From Bacteroidales bacterium M8 (GTDB taxonomy: Bacteria; Bacteroidota; Bacteroidia; Bacteroidales; Muribaculaceae): a stretch of DNA of 64,000 nt. The DNA is taken from positions 132,303 to 196,302 of the forward strand of contig LUJS01000042.1 in the NCBI GenBank assembly GCA_001689495.1, written 5' to 3'. The notes beneath the pieces were generated by a model. The model saw only the letters and a list, made by a program, of their open reading frames with translations, searched no databases and was not told the origin of the DNA. A program made the position numbers and the translations under genes. Below, in pieces: positions 8,801 through 16,424 of the stretch; within the stretch, counting starts at the first letter, position 1, and every line of letters starts with the position of its first letter.

Positions 8801-10376
8801 CACCATCATTGTTGCGAGGTGCAGTAAAATTGCCGAGCTCGACACTGGTACCGTCTTCAAGCATAGCGGTGACAGTAACACCATTTTCGGAATCGGTGCC
8901 GAAACGTGCTATGTGTCCGCTGACTTTGGTGGGTGTGAATGTCAGACCCTTTGCAGGTTTAGCATTCCATTTTACAAGGTCGCTTTTACCTGTTGCCGGT
9001 CTGATTTTCAGATATGTCACACCCGGATCATGAGGCGTTGTTCCTGTGTAAGATCCGTTTTTGTCAGCCTGAAGTGCCGAACCGCACAGGTCTGCTGATG
9101 CCATCGAGAATCCGCCTTGGGGATTGACAGTAGTGGCGTTGATATAGTTCTCGGGGTCATTGAACGCCCAGAATACCGATGCCTCGGCATTGTCGAACGA
9201 CGCGCCGCTGCCGCCACCGCTCTGTACCACGGGGAGCACGGTCTGGATGTAGCGATAGTAGCTGCCGGCCTTGCTGATGACGAGCGTGGCGAAGTCTGCC
9301 GGTGTCAGCACGGTGAAGACCGAGTTGACCATGGGCTGGCCGTCGACGGTACACTCGTTGGCCTCGAAAGACTCAAGCGAGATAGTGGCGCCCTTGCACG
9401 AGGGAACTTGAAACGTGGTGCCCTCGTTCATCTGTGCCCAGTCGGTCCAGTTGCCGTTGGCGAGCTTGCCGGGGTTGGTGCTGAAGTCCATCTTGACGTC
9501 GATGGTCTCGGTGCCTATCTTGGCCTGAGCCACCCAGAATCCGTCTACGTTCTGGAATGCCACCACGGGCGCTCCGTTCTTCTGCTGGAAGTCCCAGCGG
9601 ATGGTCACCTCTTCGGTGCGGTCTGCCAGAGTGACGGTGTTGTCGACGAACACGGGGGTGAGCGTCATGTCTGCGGTCGGGGTGACGATCTCGCCGATCT
9701 CATAGTTCTTGGTGCCGTCGTTCCAGCCTATCAGGGTCTTGCCCTCGGCAAAGACTGTGAAGTTTGCGGGGATGGTGAATGTCTTGCCCATCTCGACGCT
9801 GAGTGCGGCGGGAGCGATGCCCTGTGCGTCGCCCAGCGTGTAGGTGATCACTGCGGGCTCGGGCACGTCACCGACGGCCTCGACCGCGAAATAGGGGGTG
9901 TACGAGCCGCCCGAGATGGTCAGCGTCGTGGCCTCGCCGCGATAGATGGCAGACTCGCTCAGGTTGCCGTTGTTGTGCCAGCAGTTGCCTGTGTTGGTGC
10001 TGAAGGTGGCCACGGTCGCGCCCGAGGCATCCTTGACGGTGACGTTGCCGCCCCATGCGCAGGTGCCCATCGAGATCTTGACGGGGCCCTCTACGGCAAC
10101 CGTCGAGCTGAAGTTGCCCCAGCCGTGATCATCCGAGTGATACTGGCCGGTCAGGGTGATGGCCGATGAGGCGTCGTCCTGTGCCACGCGGCTCACCGAG
10201 CCGTCGTCGGCCACCGCGAGCCCGAAGGTGACCTTGTTCTTCGAGGCTATCTCCTCGGCGGTGAGGAGGTTGCCCTTGGTCAGGTCCACCTTGATGTCCT
10301 TGAAGGCGGCCTGTACGCTACCCGCGCCAAGCAGACACGCTACTGCAAGAGACATGCAGAATGTTTTGCGATTCAT
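5871..10376 (-). CDS. Secreted multidomain pectinesterase with T9SS-like tail
   Basis: 1501 residues. A signal peptide (MNRKTFCMSLAVACLLGAG..., about 23 residues) begins the protein. InlB-like beta repeats occupy about 176-243 and 595-745. A carbohydrate-binding-like beta domain spans about 748-925. An Ig-like domain of the SwmB/Big_5 type (TAPVLTSHVPAEGTD...) spans about 930-1040. The C-terminal catalytic domain (about 1060-1340) is a right-handed beta-helix pectin methylesterase, with GYQDTY (~1184), GRTDFLCG (~1209) and LGRPWGSG (~1267) carrying the two catalytic aspartates and the conserved arginine. These enzymes de-esterify pectin. The end (WYNLQGIRV ... TTKVVVK) resembles a T9SS sorting domain, suggesting surface display. 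No SusC/SusD or other pectin-lyase genes are adjacent. Codons for residues ~440-585 are distinctly AT-richer than their flanks. Confidence 0.88.
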   Translation of the reverse strand: MNRKTFCMSLAVACLLGAGSVQAAFKDIKVDLTKGNLLTAEEIASKNKVTFGLAVADDGSVSRVAQDDASSAITLTGQYHSDDHGWGNFSSTVAVEGPVKISMGTCAWGGNVTVKDASGATVATFSTNTGNCWHNNGNLSESAIYRGEATTLTISGGSYTPYFAVEAVGDVPEPAVITYTLGDAQGIAPAALSVEMGKTFTIPANFTVFAEGKTLIGWNDGTKNYEIGEIVTPTADMTLTPVFVDNTVTLADRTEEVTIRWDFQQKNGAPVVAFQNVDGFWVAQAKIGTETIDVKMDFSTNPGKLANGNWTDWAQMNEGTTFQVPSCKGATISLESFEANECTVDGQPMVNSVFTVLTPADFATLVISKAGSYYRYIQTVLPVVQSGGGSGASFDNAEASVFWAFNDPENYINATTVNPQGGFSMASADLCGSALQADKNGSYTGTTPHDPGVTYLKIRPATGKSDLVKWNAKPAKGLTFTPTKVSGHIARFGTDSENGVTVTAMLEDGTSVELGNFTAPRNNDGDKYKNNNNWTPKFEITLTAAQQQQLTTDGTFTLAATLGVGNNKEAGFANIMIEGVLNGTAQEVTMYTLTAKANPEEAATISIYPNLAEYEAETVVNLKAARNFGFEFVNWTDAEGKVVSETAEFSHTMAANVDFTANLNAINTYELKLGVEGGANGYQVQPSPAPVMIDGKMMYEQGTKVTVRAISNPIVSFTNWSDGQTSSEITFDMDGDKEYIGTFSASDYIVGWDFYQPGNNGRAADFHAADNDAVSLVLRDTEGNLTGWLDKSEENGGYEGRPGGVNWKTDGLGKWYWQTTVNAAAFTDIKVQGEMAYNYNAYTVYNVEASADGENWTKLGTVNIEGRKMWKTYEYALPEQFNNKENLSIRWIADKSSAIDGTESNNDGIAMGPTYITGTPKLINDGTAPVLTSHVPAEGTDNASIAGRIVLNFDEKVKVAEGAKATLGDQQLTPTVSGKTVLFNYKNLAYGTDYVFTLPAGSVMDLCDNATDKEIRIAFSTRTKPEVSKALYDRVVTNVDELVEAIAAANAREDATKRFRIFIHNGTYKLPASTEKTKTGTDGKAYPDPTTYITKGNISFIGESMDGVVITNTLPTNLVDTKYGPQCPLEGIGNGDVMRLEKNATGCYFQHLTIKTAMGDKRGRDIALNDNSNKTIFKDACLWGYQDTYVSNNQNGKFYFEGGLLRGRTDFLCGKGDVFYQAVKLQMCEAGGYLAVPSQPRKFGYIFNDCEIVGETSGIDGKYTLGRPWGSGTPIALYINTKMTVKPSAIGWNEMSGGWPARFAEYNSTTAEGTVIDLKDRKKEFGNDGDKHANNPVLTREEAEAHTLAAVMGDSDDWDPTQHSEQAPEPQNVKTDGSVIVWDNSAHASLWAVTANGKIIGFTIENSFDLTSAAAVAAQDANDAEAIVYAVRAANEMGGLGEAVIASNESAISSVTADSEVVDTIWYNLQGIRVAPATKGILVKVVTYADGTTQTTKVVVK

Positions 10377-10493
10377 AAGGAATGTTGGTGAATGGATTTG
10401 GTATTGATTTGGTGAATGTATTGAGTCGGCTTATTGTATCAGAGGCGGATGCGGTATTATGGATTTAAGGTACATGACGAACCGCCTTAGTTG

Positions 10494-10524
10494 CAAATAT
10501 ACAACCTTTGCTCCAATAAAACAA
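10494..10524 (-). promoter_or_regulatory. Pectinesterase promoter
   Basis: On the minus strand, TATATTTG (10494-10501) matches TAnnTTTG, and TTG (10522-10524) lies exactly 20 bases upstream. The predicted start is near 10487, giving a leader of ~110 bases. Confidence 0.65.
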
Positions 10525-10663
10525 TAGATTAGCTGCATTTTGCGAAAATATTTGACATCCCGTGCCCGGAGCCGCGCCCGTGTTTTGCTCTCCCGCGTCA
10601 CTGCCGGTCCGTCGAGGGCCCGCTGCGGACAAGCCACGCGGTCGGTCACCCCGCGACACGACA

Positions 10664-10693
10664 AACCCCCTCGGCCCTTGCGGGGAGGGGGTT
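10664..10693 (-). terminator. Terminator after the phosphoethanolamine-transferase-like gene
   Basis: AACCCCCTC (10664-10672) pairs perfectly with GAGGGGGTT (10685-10693), 20 bases after the stop of the minus-strand gene ending at 10714. The T-run after it on the minus strand is short (GTTTG), so efficiency is uncertain. Confidence 0.65.
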
Positions 10694-10713
10694 ATTGTAT
10701 TCGTTACCATAAT

Positions 10714-12372
10714 TTAGCGGGCCTTTATCATGCTGCGCGAGGCGGCCTCGGGGTGTCCCTGCATCTCGATGCCCATTATGTCCATCAGCGTGTATGTGAG
10801 GTCAGAGATGTTGACCGCCGAGTCGGCAGACTCCCTGATTCGTCCTGCCAGACGCGGGTGGCGCCTCTGCATCTCGGGGCTCATGTATGCCATCATCGGT
10901 ATCTTGCGTCCGGCGGCCTCGCTGGCTGCGTTGCCCTTGCGTGCGTGGCCGAAATAGTCGTCCGAGACGTCATAGAGGTCTTGGGCGTGGTCCGAGAAAT
11001 AGAGCACCAGAGCGTCGCGCCCCTCGTGCATCCTCATTATGCGTGCCACCAGCGAGTCGTTGTAGAGCACCGAGTTGTCGTATGTCGACACGGTCTCGCG
11101 CTGCTCGTCGACAAGGTTGCCGTACATGTCGGGCGTGAACTTGGTGCGCTCGGCGGGATAGCGGTACGAGTAGCGCAGGTGCGATCCCAGCAGATGCACC
11201 ACCGTGATGCCGCGTCCGTCCGGGCCGATGGCGTCAAGCCTGTCGGACAATAATGGCATCACGGCTTCGTCAAATTTGTTGAGGTCTGTCGGCTGCATGC
11301 CGTCGTTGGTCCAGAACGCCGTGTCTGCCAGTTCGGACATAGTCGTGATGGGGGTGTCGTGCATGCCCTTGCGTGACTGGTTCGAGATCCAAGCCGTGGG
11401 GTATCCTGCCGCCGAGGCTATCTGCAGGAACGTGGGGCACTCATACCAGTTCTGGGTCTCGTCGCCGTCCCAAGTGCCTATGATGTGCTTGAAGACCTCG
11501 ACCGTGTGCGTGGCCGGAGCCTCGGGCTTGGCGAACACGACCAGCGCCGAGTCGTCGCGCAGCGCCTCGAGCCGGGGCTGTGTCCTTTTGTCATAGCCAT
11601 AGAGGCTGCAGTGGTTCGAGCTGAGCGACTCGCCTATCACCACCACGATCTGAGCCGGGGCTCCGGTGGTGTCCGCGGCGGCAGATGCCGTGAGCTCGGG
11701 CACGACCGCCGTCACCTCGTGGCCGAAGTCGTAGGTCAGGCTCTGCGTCACCTTTGCCGTCAGGTCGGTCTTGGCCCCGATCTTGTCAGGCGCGGCAATG
11801 CAGAACGCAAGCGATCCGGCCAGACAGACGGTTATCAGCGCGACGAATGGCCTACGGAAGGCGGCGGGCATGACCTTTTCCCTGAAATTGTCGTTGAATA
11901 TGCGTCCCGTCAGGTAGACCACCACGAACATGATGGCGGTGACGAATATGGCTCCGGCAATCTCGGGTGTGAAGTATGTCGACACGAAGTCGGATGCCTC
12001 TGCGGGATTCGTTCCCAGCAATACCGCCATGTGGTCGAGGTTGAAATAGGAGTCGTAGACATTCCACGTGATGATGTCGAACAGCGCGTTGAGCCCCAGC
12101 AGCGTGATGACGATGCCGATGAAAGCGCGCGCCATGATGGCGGACCTGCGCGACAACAGGGTATATATACCCATGGCCATCCACGCGAACACAATCGCCC
12201 GGGCAATCTGCAACAGACTGTTTATGGCGTTGAGCTCGGGGCCCCTGAACTTGAATATGTAATATGAGTTGACCAGAAACCCCATCACCGTCAGCAGCAG
12301 GAACAGGCCGAGCGACGTCGTGATCGGGGCGGTGAGTATCCGGGCAAGTTTGTTTGTGTCTTTAGTGTCCAT
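10714..12372 (-). CDS. Phosphoethanolamine transferase-like membrane sulfatase-fold protein
   Basis: 552 residues. The N-terminal third has about five hydrophobic segments. The periplasmic alkaline-phosphatase-fold domain begins at VVVIGESLSSNHCSLYGYD; the serine of GES (S249) aligns with the nucleophilic threonine of EptA-type enzymes. Further family landmarks are VVHLLGSHLRYSYRYP, then YFSDHAQDLYD (zinc-binding D-H) and FGHARKGNAASEAAGRKIP. Family members transfer phosphoethanolamine from phosphatidylethanolamine to lipid A, core sugars or other glycans. The acceptor here is not determinable. It lies 91 bases downstream of a lipoprotein gene on the same strand, so the two may form an operon at the envelope. 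Confidence 0.85.
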   Translation of the reverse strand: MDTKDTNKLARILTAPITTSLGLFLLLTVMGFLVNSYYIFKFRGPELNAINSLLQIARAIVFAWMAMGIYTLLSRRSAIMARAFIGIVITLLGLNALFDIITWNVYDSYFNLDHMAVLLGTNPAEASDFVSTYFTPEIAGAIFVTAIMFVVVYLTGRIFNDNFREKVMPAAFRRPFVALITVCLAGSLAFCIAAPDKIGAKTDLTAKVTQSLTYDFGHEVTAVVPELTASAAADTTGAPAQIVVVIGESLSSNHCSLYGYDKRTQPRLEALRDDSALVVFAKPEAPATHTVEVFKHIIGTWDGDETQNWYECPTFLQIASAAGYPTAWISNQSRKGMHDTPITTMSELADTAFWTNDGMQPTDLNKFDEAVMPLLSDRLDAIGPDGRGITVVHLLGSHLRYSYRYPAERTKFTPDMYGNLVDEQRETVSTYDNSVLYNDSLVARIMRMHEGRDALVLYFSDHAQDLYDVSDDYFGHARKGNAASEAAGRKIPMMAYMSPEMQRRHPRLAGRIRESADSAVNISDLTYTLMDIMGIEMQGHPEAASRSMIKAR

Positions 12373-12393
12373 CGGGTTGTTGCCTTACACGCG

Positions 12394-12425
12394 ACAATGG
12401 CCCCGGATCGACCCGGAACCATTGT
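12394..12425 (-). other. Intercistronic hairpin
   Basis: ACAATGG (12394-12400) pairs with CCATTGT (12419-12425), with an inner CCGG/CCGG helix. No T-run follows on either strand, so it is more likely a processing or stability element between the lipoprotein and transferase genes than a terminator. Confidence 0.5.
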
Positions 12426-12463
12426 CGGTGCAGCGTGGTGCCGTCATTATTTCGTTAGCGGAA

Positions 12464-13405
12464 TCACTTCTCGTGAGCCTCCTTGTAGAAATAGTTGAGG
12501 TTTATGGTCACGGCATACTTCTCGGGCATGTATCCGGGCTCGGCGCCGAGGGGGTTGTCTATCACGAAGTCGCCTGTCAGCACGCCCACGCCGGCCGTGA
12601 TGTCGAGACGCATGCTCAGGTTGGTGACGGTCGATTTGTTGTAGGGCTTGTTGTTGGTGTTATAGATGGTGAGGGTCTGGTCTTCGGGAGACGAGATGAG
12701 GATGCTGTTGCCCTCGAGCTTGACGGCGAGGTCCTTGATGATGAGGTTGCTCGTTATCATGCCGTGGCCGAACTGGGCCTTGGCTAACGAGACGCGGGCG
12801 GTCATCTTGGCGGGGTCGATCTTGGCCGACACGTATGCGTTGATGTCCTTGTTGACATACTCGTCGCCGGTCACCTCGTCGCGTCCGGTCGACGTGGCGA
12901 AGAGCACGGGGGTGGTGGGGAAGACGGTGACCTGATACCTGTTGTTGACGGTATAGTCTATCAGGTAGACCGGACAGTTGAGGCCGTCGACGTTGCGGGT
13001 GGGGATGAATCTCAGCGAGAACTTGTCGAACGTATAGCTGTCGCCCGCGTTGAGGGGCTTGAGGTCGGTGCCTGTCGAGGTGAAGTAGTCGGTGTCCGAG
13101 TTGAACGAGTATCCCAGCTCGGGCAGCTTGAAGGCCAGACCCGAGAAGCCGCTCGACAGCTGTATGCCCGACATCTCCATGGTCATCGACGACTTCTTGC
13201 CGTCGTTGACGAACTTCATCGAATACGAGGGGTTGCCCGAGACGAGGCTCTCGCCGGTCTCGAGGTCGACGACGCGGTTGAAGCACGCCTCGCCCGCATA
13301 GTTCATGTTAAGCTCCTGCGAGTATTCGGGATCATCGCCGAGACAAGAGGTCGAGACAAGGCCTACGGCCAGAGAGAGGGCCGCGAGAGAGAATATATTC
13401 TTCAT
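12464..13405 (-). CDS. Lipoprotein of unknown function
   Basis: 313 residues. The N-terminus MKNIFSLAALSLAVGLVSTSC is a lipoprotein signal with a lipobox-like end (VSTSC). The mature protein starts CLGDDPEYS; acidic residues just after the lipidated cysteine resemble the lipoprotein export signal that moves Bacteroidota lipoproteins to the cell surface. The rest looks beta-rich with no motif I recognise. It is the upstream partner of the phosphoethanolamine-transferase-like gene. Function unknown. Confidence 0.8.
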   Translation of the reverse strand: MKNIFSLAALSLAVGLVSTSCLGDDPEYSQELNMNYAGEACFNRVVDLETGESLVSGNPSYSMKFVNDGKKSSMTMEMSGIQLSSGFSGLAFKLPELGYSFNSDTDYFTSTGTDLKPLNAGDSYTFDKFSLRFIPTRNVDGLNCPVYLIDYTVNNRYQVTVFPTTPVLFATSTGRDEVTGDEYVNKDINAYVSAKIDPAKMTARVSLAKAQFGHGMITSNLIIKDLAVKLEGNSILISSPEDQTLTIYNTNNKPYNKSTVTNLSMRLDITAGVGVLTGDFVIDNPLGAEPGYMPEKYAVTINLNYFYKEAHEK

Positions 13406-13464
13406 CGTTGGTGTTTGGATGTTCTGATTGATTTATAAAGTTTTCTGATGCGGTATTTGTTATA

Positions 13465-13472
13465 CAAAGGTA
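13465..13472 (-). promoter_or_regulatory. -7 box of the lipoprotein promoter
   Basis: The minus strand reads TACCTTTG, matching TAnnTTTG, about 60 bases upstream of the lipoprotein ATG. No clear -33 box is seen. Confidence 0.5.
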
Positions 13473-13529
13473 GTGATTTTTTGCCGATTCCGTCTGCTGC
13501 GGGTAGTTAAAAATATTGAACGGCAGGGA

Positions 13530-13808
13530 CAAAAAAATGTCCGCTGTTCCTTTCGGCAAGGAGCAATCGGACTAAAGCCATAAGGCATTTGCGATTCGAT
13601 AGTTACACAGAACTATATCATCCAAATTAATGTAGAGATTATATCATACTTACACAACACCATTTTGACTTCTCATACCGACGCTGTCACGGCGGCGGTG
13701 TGGATGGCTGCCTTAGTCCTTAGTCCAATTTAAATCAGTAGAAATTAATGCGTAAAAAATCTTTTGACTCTGTTCAAAGGATGTACGAACAACTTTGGTG
13801 CTTTCTTT
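13530..13808 (-). ncRNA. Predicted small RNA from an orphan promoter
   Basis: The minus-strand promoter (13815-13846) predicts a transcript starting near 13808 and running left through sequence with no credible ORF. A T7 tract after a weak hairpin region lies near 13530. The 3' end is a guess. The transcript could instead be a long 5' leader of the lipoprotein gene. Confidence 0.35.
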
Positions 13809-13814
13809 CCGATG

Positions 13815-13846
13815 CAAAGTTACTGCCTTATCGGGCCACGGCCAAA
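13815..13846 (-). promoter_or_regulatory. Orphan promoter TTTG-N20-TAACTTTG
   Basis: On the minus strand a perfect -33 TTTG (13843-13846) and a perfect -7 TAACTTTG (13815-13822) are separated by 20 bases. No gene begins within 400 bases downstream. Confidence 0.7.
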
Positions 13847-13920
13847 TTATTTTGGGTTTATTAATGTTTTTTAATAATTGGGCATGAACATTTTTCGCCC
13901 GCATGTTTTTTGGCGGGATA

Positions 13921-13953
13921 TTGCTGAAAATCGTGGGGAAATGACTATTTTTG
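13921..13953 (+). promoter_or_regulatory. Promoter of the GlmU-like gene
   Basis: The -7 box TATTTTTG lies at 13946-13953, and TTG at 13921-13923 is 22 bases upstream. The predicted start is near 13960. This decides in favour of the ATG at 13987 over the in-frame ATG at 13951, which lies inside the -7 box. Confidence 0.6.
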
Positions 13954-13986
13954 CATCTTAAATGTAAACAATCAATCATTTCCGAG

Positions 13987-15135
13987 ATGAGAAACATCAT
14001 ACTCTTCGACGACGACAAGGTGCGTGCTGCCCTGTTGCCCCTCACGTTCACCCGCCCCGTTGCCGAGATACGCTTTGGCATAATGACACAGACCCAGAAG
14101 TGGCAGAAGGCCATCGAGGGCCGATATTCGTATCTGACACAAGACTATCTGTCCGAGAAATATCCGGCCGTCATGGCCGAGGACAACCTCTTCGTCGCGG
14201 CCCACGTCTGCCCCGACGGCGCCCTTGTCGCCGCCATCGAGGCCCTCGGCGCCGACGAGGCTCTCGTCACCCCCGCGGGCGAGATGCTGGCCCGCAGGGG
14301 TCTGGCCGACAAGAAGACTGTCTATGACGGCGAGTTCCTCGCCTTCCGCGAGGTCACCGACCTGTTCATGCTCAACGACAAGGCCATCCGCGCCGACTAT
14401 GCCGTGCTCGTCGCCGGACGCAAGTCGGCCCCCCTCTCGGACAGCTGCCGCCTCGTGGGCGACCCCTCGCAGCTCTTCATCGAGGAGGGCGCCACAGTCG
14501 AGTGCGCCAACATCAACGTGGCCAAGGGTCCCGTCTACATCGGTCGCGACGCCGAGGTGATGGAGGGTGCTTGCCTCAGGGGCCCCATAGCCATGTGTCC
14601 CCACTCGGTGGTCAACATGGGGGGCAAGATATACGGCGCCACCACCCTCGGCCCCTACTGCAAGGTGGGCGGCGAGCTCAACAACGTGGTGATGACCGGA
14701 TACTCAAACAAGGCCCACGACGGATTCCTCGGCAACGCCGTCATCGGCGAGTGGTGCAACCTCGGCGCCGGATGCACCGCCTCGAATCTCAAGAACACCT
14801 ATGGCCCTGTGCGCCTTTGGAGCTATGCCACCGGCAGCTTCGTCAAGACCGGGCTGCAGTTCTGCGGACTCATCATGGGCGACCACTCCAAGGCCGGCAT
14901 CAACACCATGTTCAACACCGCCACGGTCATCGGCGTGGGCGTCAACTTCTATGGTGCCGGATTCCCCCGCACGTACATACCCTCGTTCCGCGAGGGCACT
15001 GTCGCCGGCATGAAGGAGGTCGACATGATGCGATTCTTCGACACCGCCTCGCGCATGATGTCGCGCCGCCATATCGCCCTCACCGAGGCCGACAAGGAGA
15101 TACTGATCGCCGTGCGCGAGAGCCTCACCGAATAA
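13987..15135 (+). CDS. GlmU-like sugar nucleotidyltransferase family protein
   Basis: 382 residues from the ATG at 13987. The N-terminal nucleotidyltransferase-like part (MRNIILFDDDKVRAALLPLTFTRP) lacks the canonical LxxGxGTR loop of GlmU. The C-terminal half, from about residue 160, is a left-handed beta-helix with hexapeptide periodicity (GPVYIGRDAEV, then GLIMGDHSKAGINTMFNTAT). Proteins of this kind are often annotated as GlmU-family in Bacteroidota and may act on sugar-1-phosphates. Substrate and activity are unproven. The aminotransferase gene follows 60 bases later. Confidence 0.82.
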   Translation: MRNIILFDDDKVRAALLPLTFTRPVAEIRFGIMTQTQKWQKAIEGRYSYLTQDYLSEKYPAVMAEDNLFVAAHVCPDGALVAAIEALGADEALVTPAGEMLARRGLADKKTVYDGEFLAFREVTDLFMLNDKAIRADYAVLVAGRKSAPLSDSCRLVGDPSQLFIEEGATVECANINVAKGPVYIGRDAEVMEGACLRGPIAMCPHSVVNMGGKIYGATTLGPYCKVGGELNNVVMTGYSNKAHDGFLGNAVIGEWCNLGAGCTASNLKNTYGPVRLWSYATGSFVKTGLQFCGLIMGDHSKAGINTMFNTATVIGVGVNFYGAGFPRTYIPSFREGTVAGMKEVDMMRFFDTASRMMSRRHIALTEADKEILIAVRESLTE

Positions 15136-15144
15136 TCCCCCCCG

Positions 15145-15161
15145 TCGGCCCCTTGCCGACC
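15145..15161 (+). other. Short intercistronic hairpin
   Basis: GTCGGC and GCCGAC flank a 5-base loop between the GlmU-like and aminotransferase genes. No T-run follows, so read-through is expected. Confidence 0.4.
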
Positions 15162-15195
15162 CCCCCCAATGTATCACCTAACCCACAGACAATAA

Positions 15196-16395
15196 ATGCC
15201 CAAAGTATCAGAACGCGGCACGTTGATGCCTGCATCGCCCATCAGGCGCTTGGCGCCCCTTGCCGCCGAGGCCAAGGCCCGCGGTCTCAATGTGTTTCAC
15301 CTCAACATCGGCCAGCCCGACCTGCCCACGCCCCCCGAAGGGCTCGAGGCGCTCAAGCACATAGACCGCAAGGTGCTCGAATACAGCCCCTCGGACGGCC
15401 TGCTGTCGCTGCGCCGCAAACTCAAGGAATACTATCACCGGTTCAACATCGAGGTCGAGGTCGACGACATCATCGTCACCTGCGGCGGGTCAGAGGCGGT
15501 GCTGTTCGCGTTCATGGCCTGTCTCGACCCCGGCGACGAGATAATCGTGCCCGAGCCCGCATACGCCAACTACATGGCGTTCGCCATCTCGGCCGGAGCC
15601 AAGATCATCACCGTGCCCTCGAGCATCGACGACGGCTTCTCGCTCCCCCCGGTCGAGAAGTTCGAGGAGCTCATCACCCCCCGCACCAAAGGCATACTCA
15701 TCTGCAACCCCAACAACCCCACGGGCTATCTCTATACGATGAAGGAGATGCTCCAGATACGCGATCTGGTCAAGAAATACGACCTCTTCCTGTTCTCCGA
15801 CGAGGTCTACAGGGAGTTCTGCTATACGGGCGCCCCCTACATCTCGGCCTTCCACCTGCCCGGCATCGAGGAGCAGGTGGTGCTCATCGACTCCGTGTCC
15901 AAGCGATATAACGAGTGCGGCATACGCATCGGCGCCCTCATCACCAAGCACCCCGAGCTCAAGAAGAACGTCATGAAGTTCTGTCAGGCCCGCCTCAGTC
16001 CCCCCCTGCTGGGCCAGATCGTGGCCGAGGCCTCGATCGACACCACGCCCGGATACATGCTCGAGACATACAACGAGTATGTCGAGCGCCGCAAGTTCCT
16101 CATAGACCAGATCAACAAGATACCCGGCTGCTACACCCCCATCCCCATGGGCGCGTTCTATACCGTGGTCAAGCTCCCCGTCGACGACGCCGACCGCTTC
16201 TGCCAGTGGTGTCTCAGCGACTTCGAGCTCGACGGCGAGACCATCTTCATGGCACCCGCCTCGGGCTTCTATACCACGCCCGGCATGGGGCATGACGAGG
16301 TGCGCATGGCCTATGTGCTCAAGAAAGAAGACCTCGCCCGCGCCATGAAGGTCCTCGCCGCCGCCCTGCAGGCATATCCCGGACGCACCATCTGA
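15196..16395 (+). CDS. PLP-dependent class I/II aminotransferase
   Basis: 399 residues, type I fold of the aspartate aminotransferase superfamily. Visible landmarks: the N-terminal substrate loop NIGQPDLPTPPE, TCGGSEAVLFAF at the phosphate-binding region, CNPNNPTGYLY, SDEVYREF, and the Schiff-base lysine K236 in SVSKRYNECGIRIG. The conserved C-terminal arginine region is MGHDEVRMAY. It converts an amino acid and a 2-oxo acid. The substrate (aspartate, aromatic or other) is not decided by sequence alone. The TPR regulator gene starts 29 bases after its stop. Confidence 0.9.
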   Translation: MPKVSERGTLMPASPIRRLAPLAAEAKARGLNVFHLNIGQPDLPTPPEGLEALKHIDRKVLEYSPSDGLLSLRRKLKEYYHRFNIEVEVDDIIVTCGGSEAVLFAFMACLDPGDEIIVPEPAYANYMAFAISAGAKIITVPSSIDDGFSLPPVEKFEELITPRTKGILICNPNNPTGYLYTMKEMLQIRDLVKKYDLFLFSDEVYREFCYTGAPYISAFHLPGIEEQVVLIDSVSKRYNECGIRIGALITKHPELKKNVMKFCQARLSPPLLGQIVAEASIDTTPGYMLETYNEYVERRKFLIDQINKIPGCYTPIPMGAFYTVVKLPVDDADRFCQWCLSDFELDGETIFMAPASGFYTTPGMGHDEVRMAYVLKKEDLARAMKVLAAALQAYPGRTI

Positions 16396-16424
16396 TTCAT
16401 CCCCCCTCCCTCTCGTCCGAGCCG

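Larger units (their letters stand above)
10377..10713. other. Intergenic region with pectinesterase promoter and eptA-like terminator
   Basis: The gap holds the minus-strand pectinesterase promoter (10494-10524) and, at its right end, a hairpin serving the upstream minus-strand gene. Between them (about 10540-10660) lies GC-rich sequence in which I see no convincing gene. Confidence 0.6.
13406..13986. other. AT-rich intergenic region with divergent promoters
   Basis: This 581-base gap contains the -7 box of the lipoprotein gene (13465-13472), a strong orphan minus-strand promoter (13815-13846), the promoter of the GlmU-like gene (13921-13953) and an imperfect hairpin GAACGGCAGGGACA / TGTCCGCTGTTC (13518-13549). 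I see no convincing protein-coding gene in it. Confidence 0.6.

Noticed and set aside
5871..13405. Pectin polysaccharide utilisation locus
   Set aside because: No SusC/SusD pair, no lyase or glycosidase, no hybrid two-component regulator nearby; the pectinesterase stands alone.
13332..13559. 75-codon minus-strand ORF upstream of the lipoprotein
   Set aside because: It overlaps the lipoprotein start in another frame, runs across the predicted -7 box and has no recognisable features.
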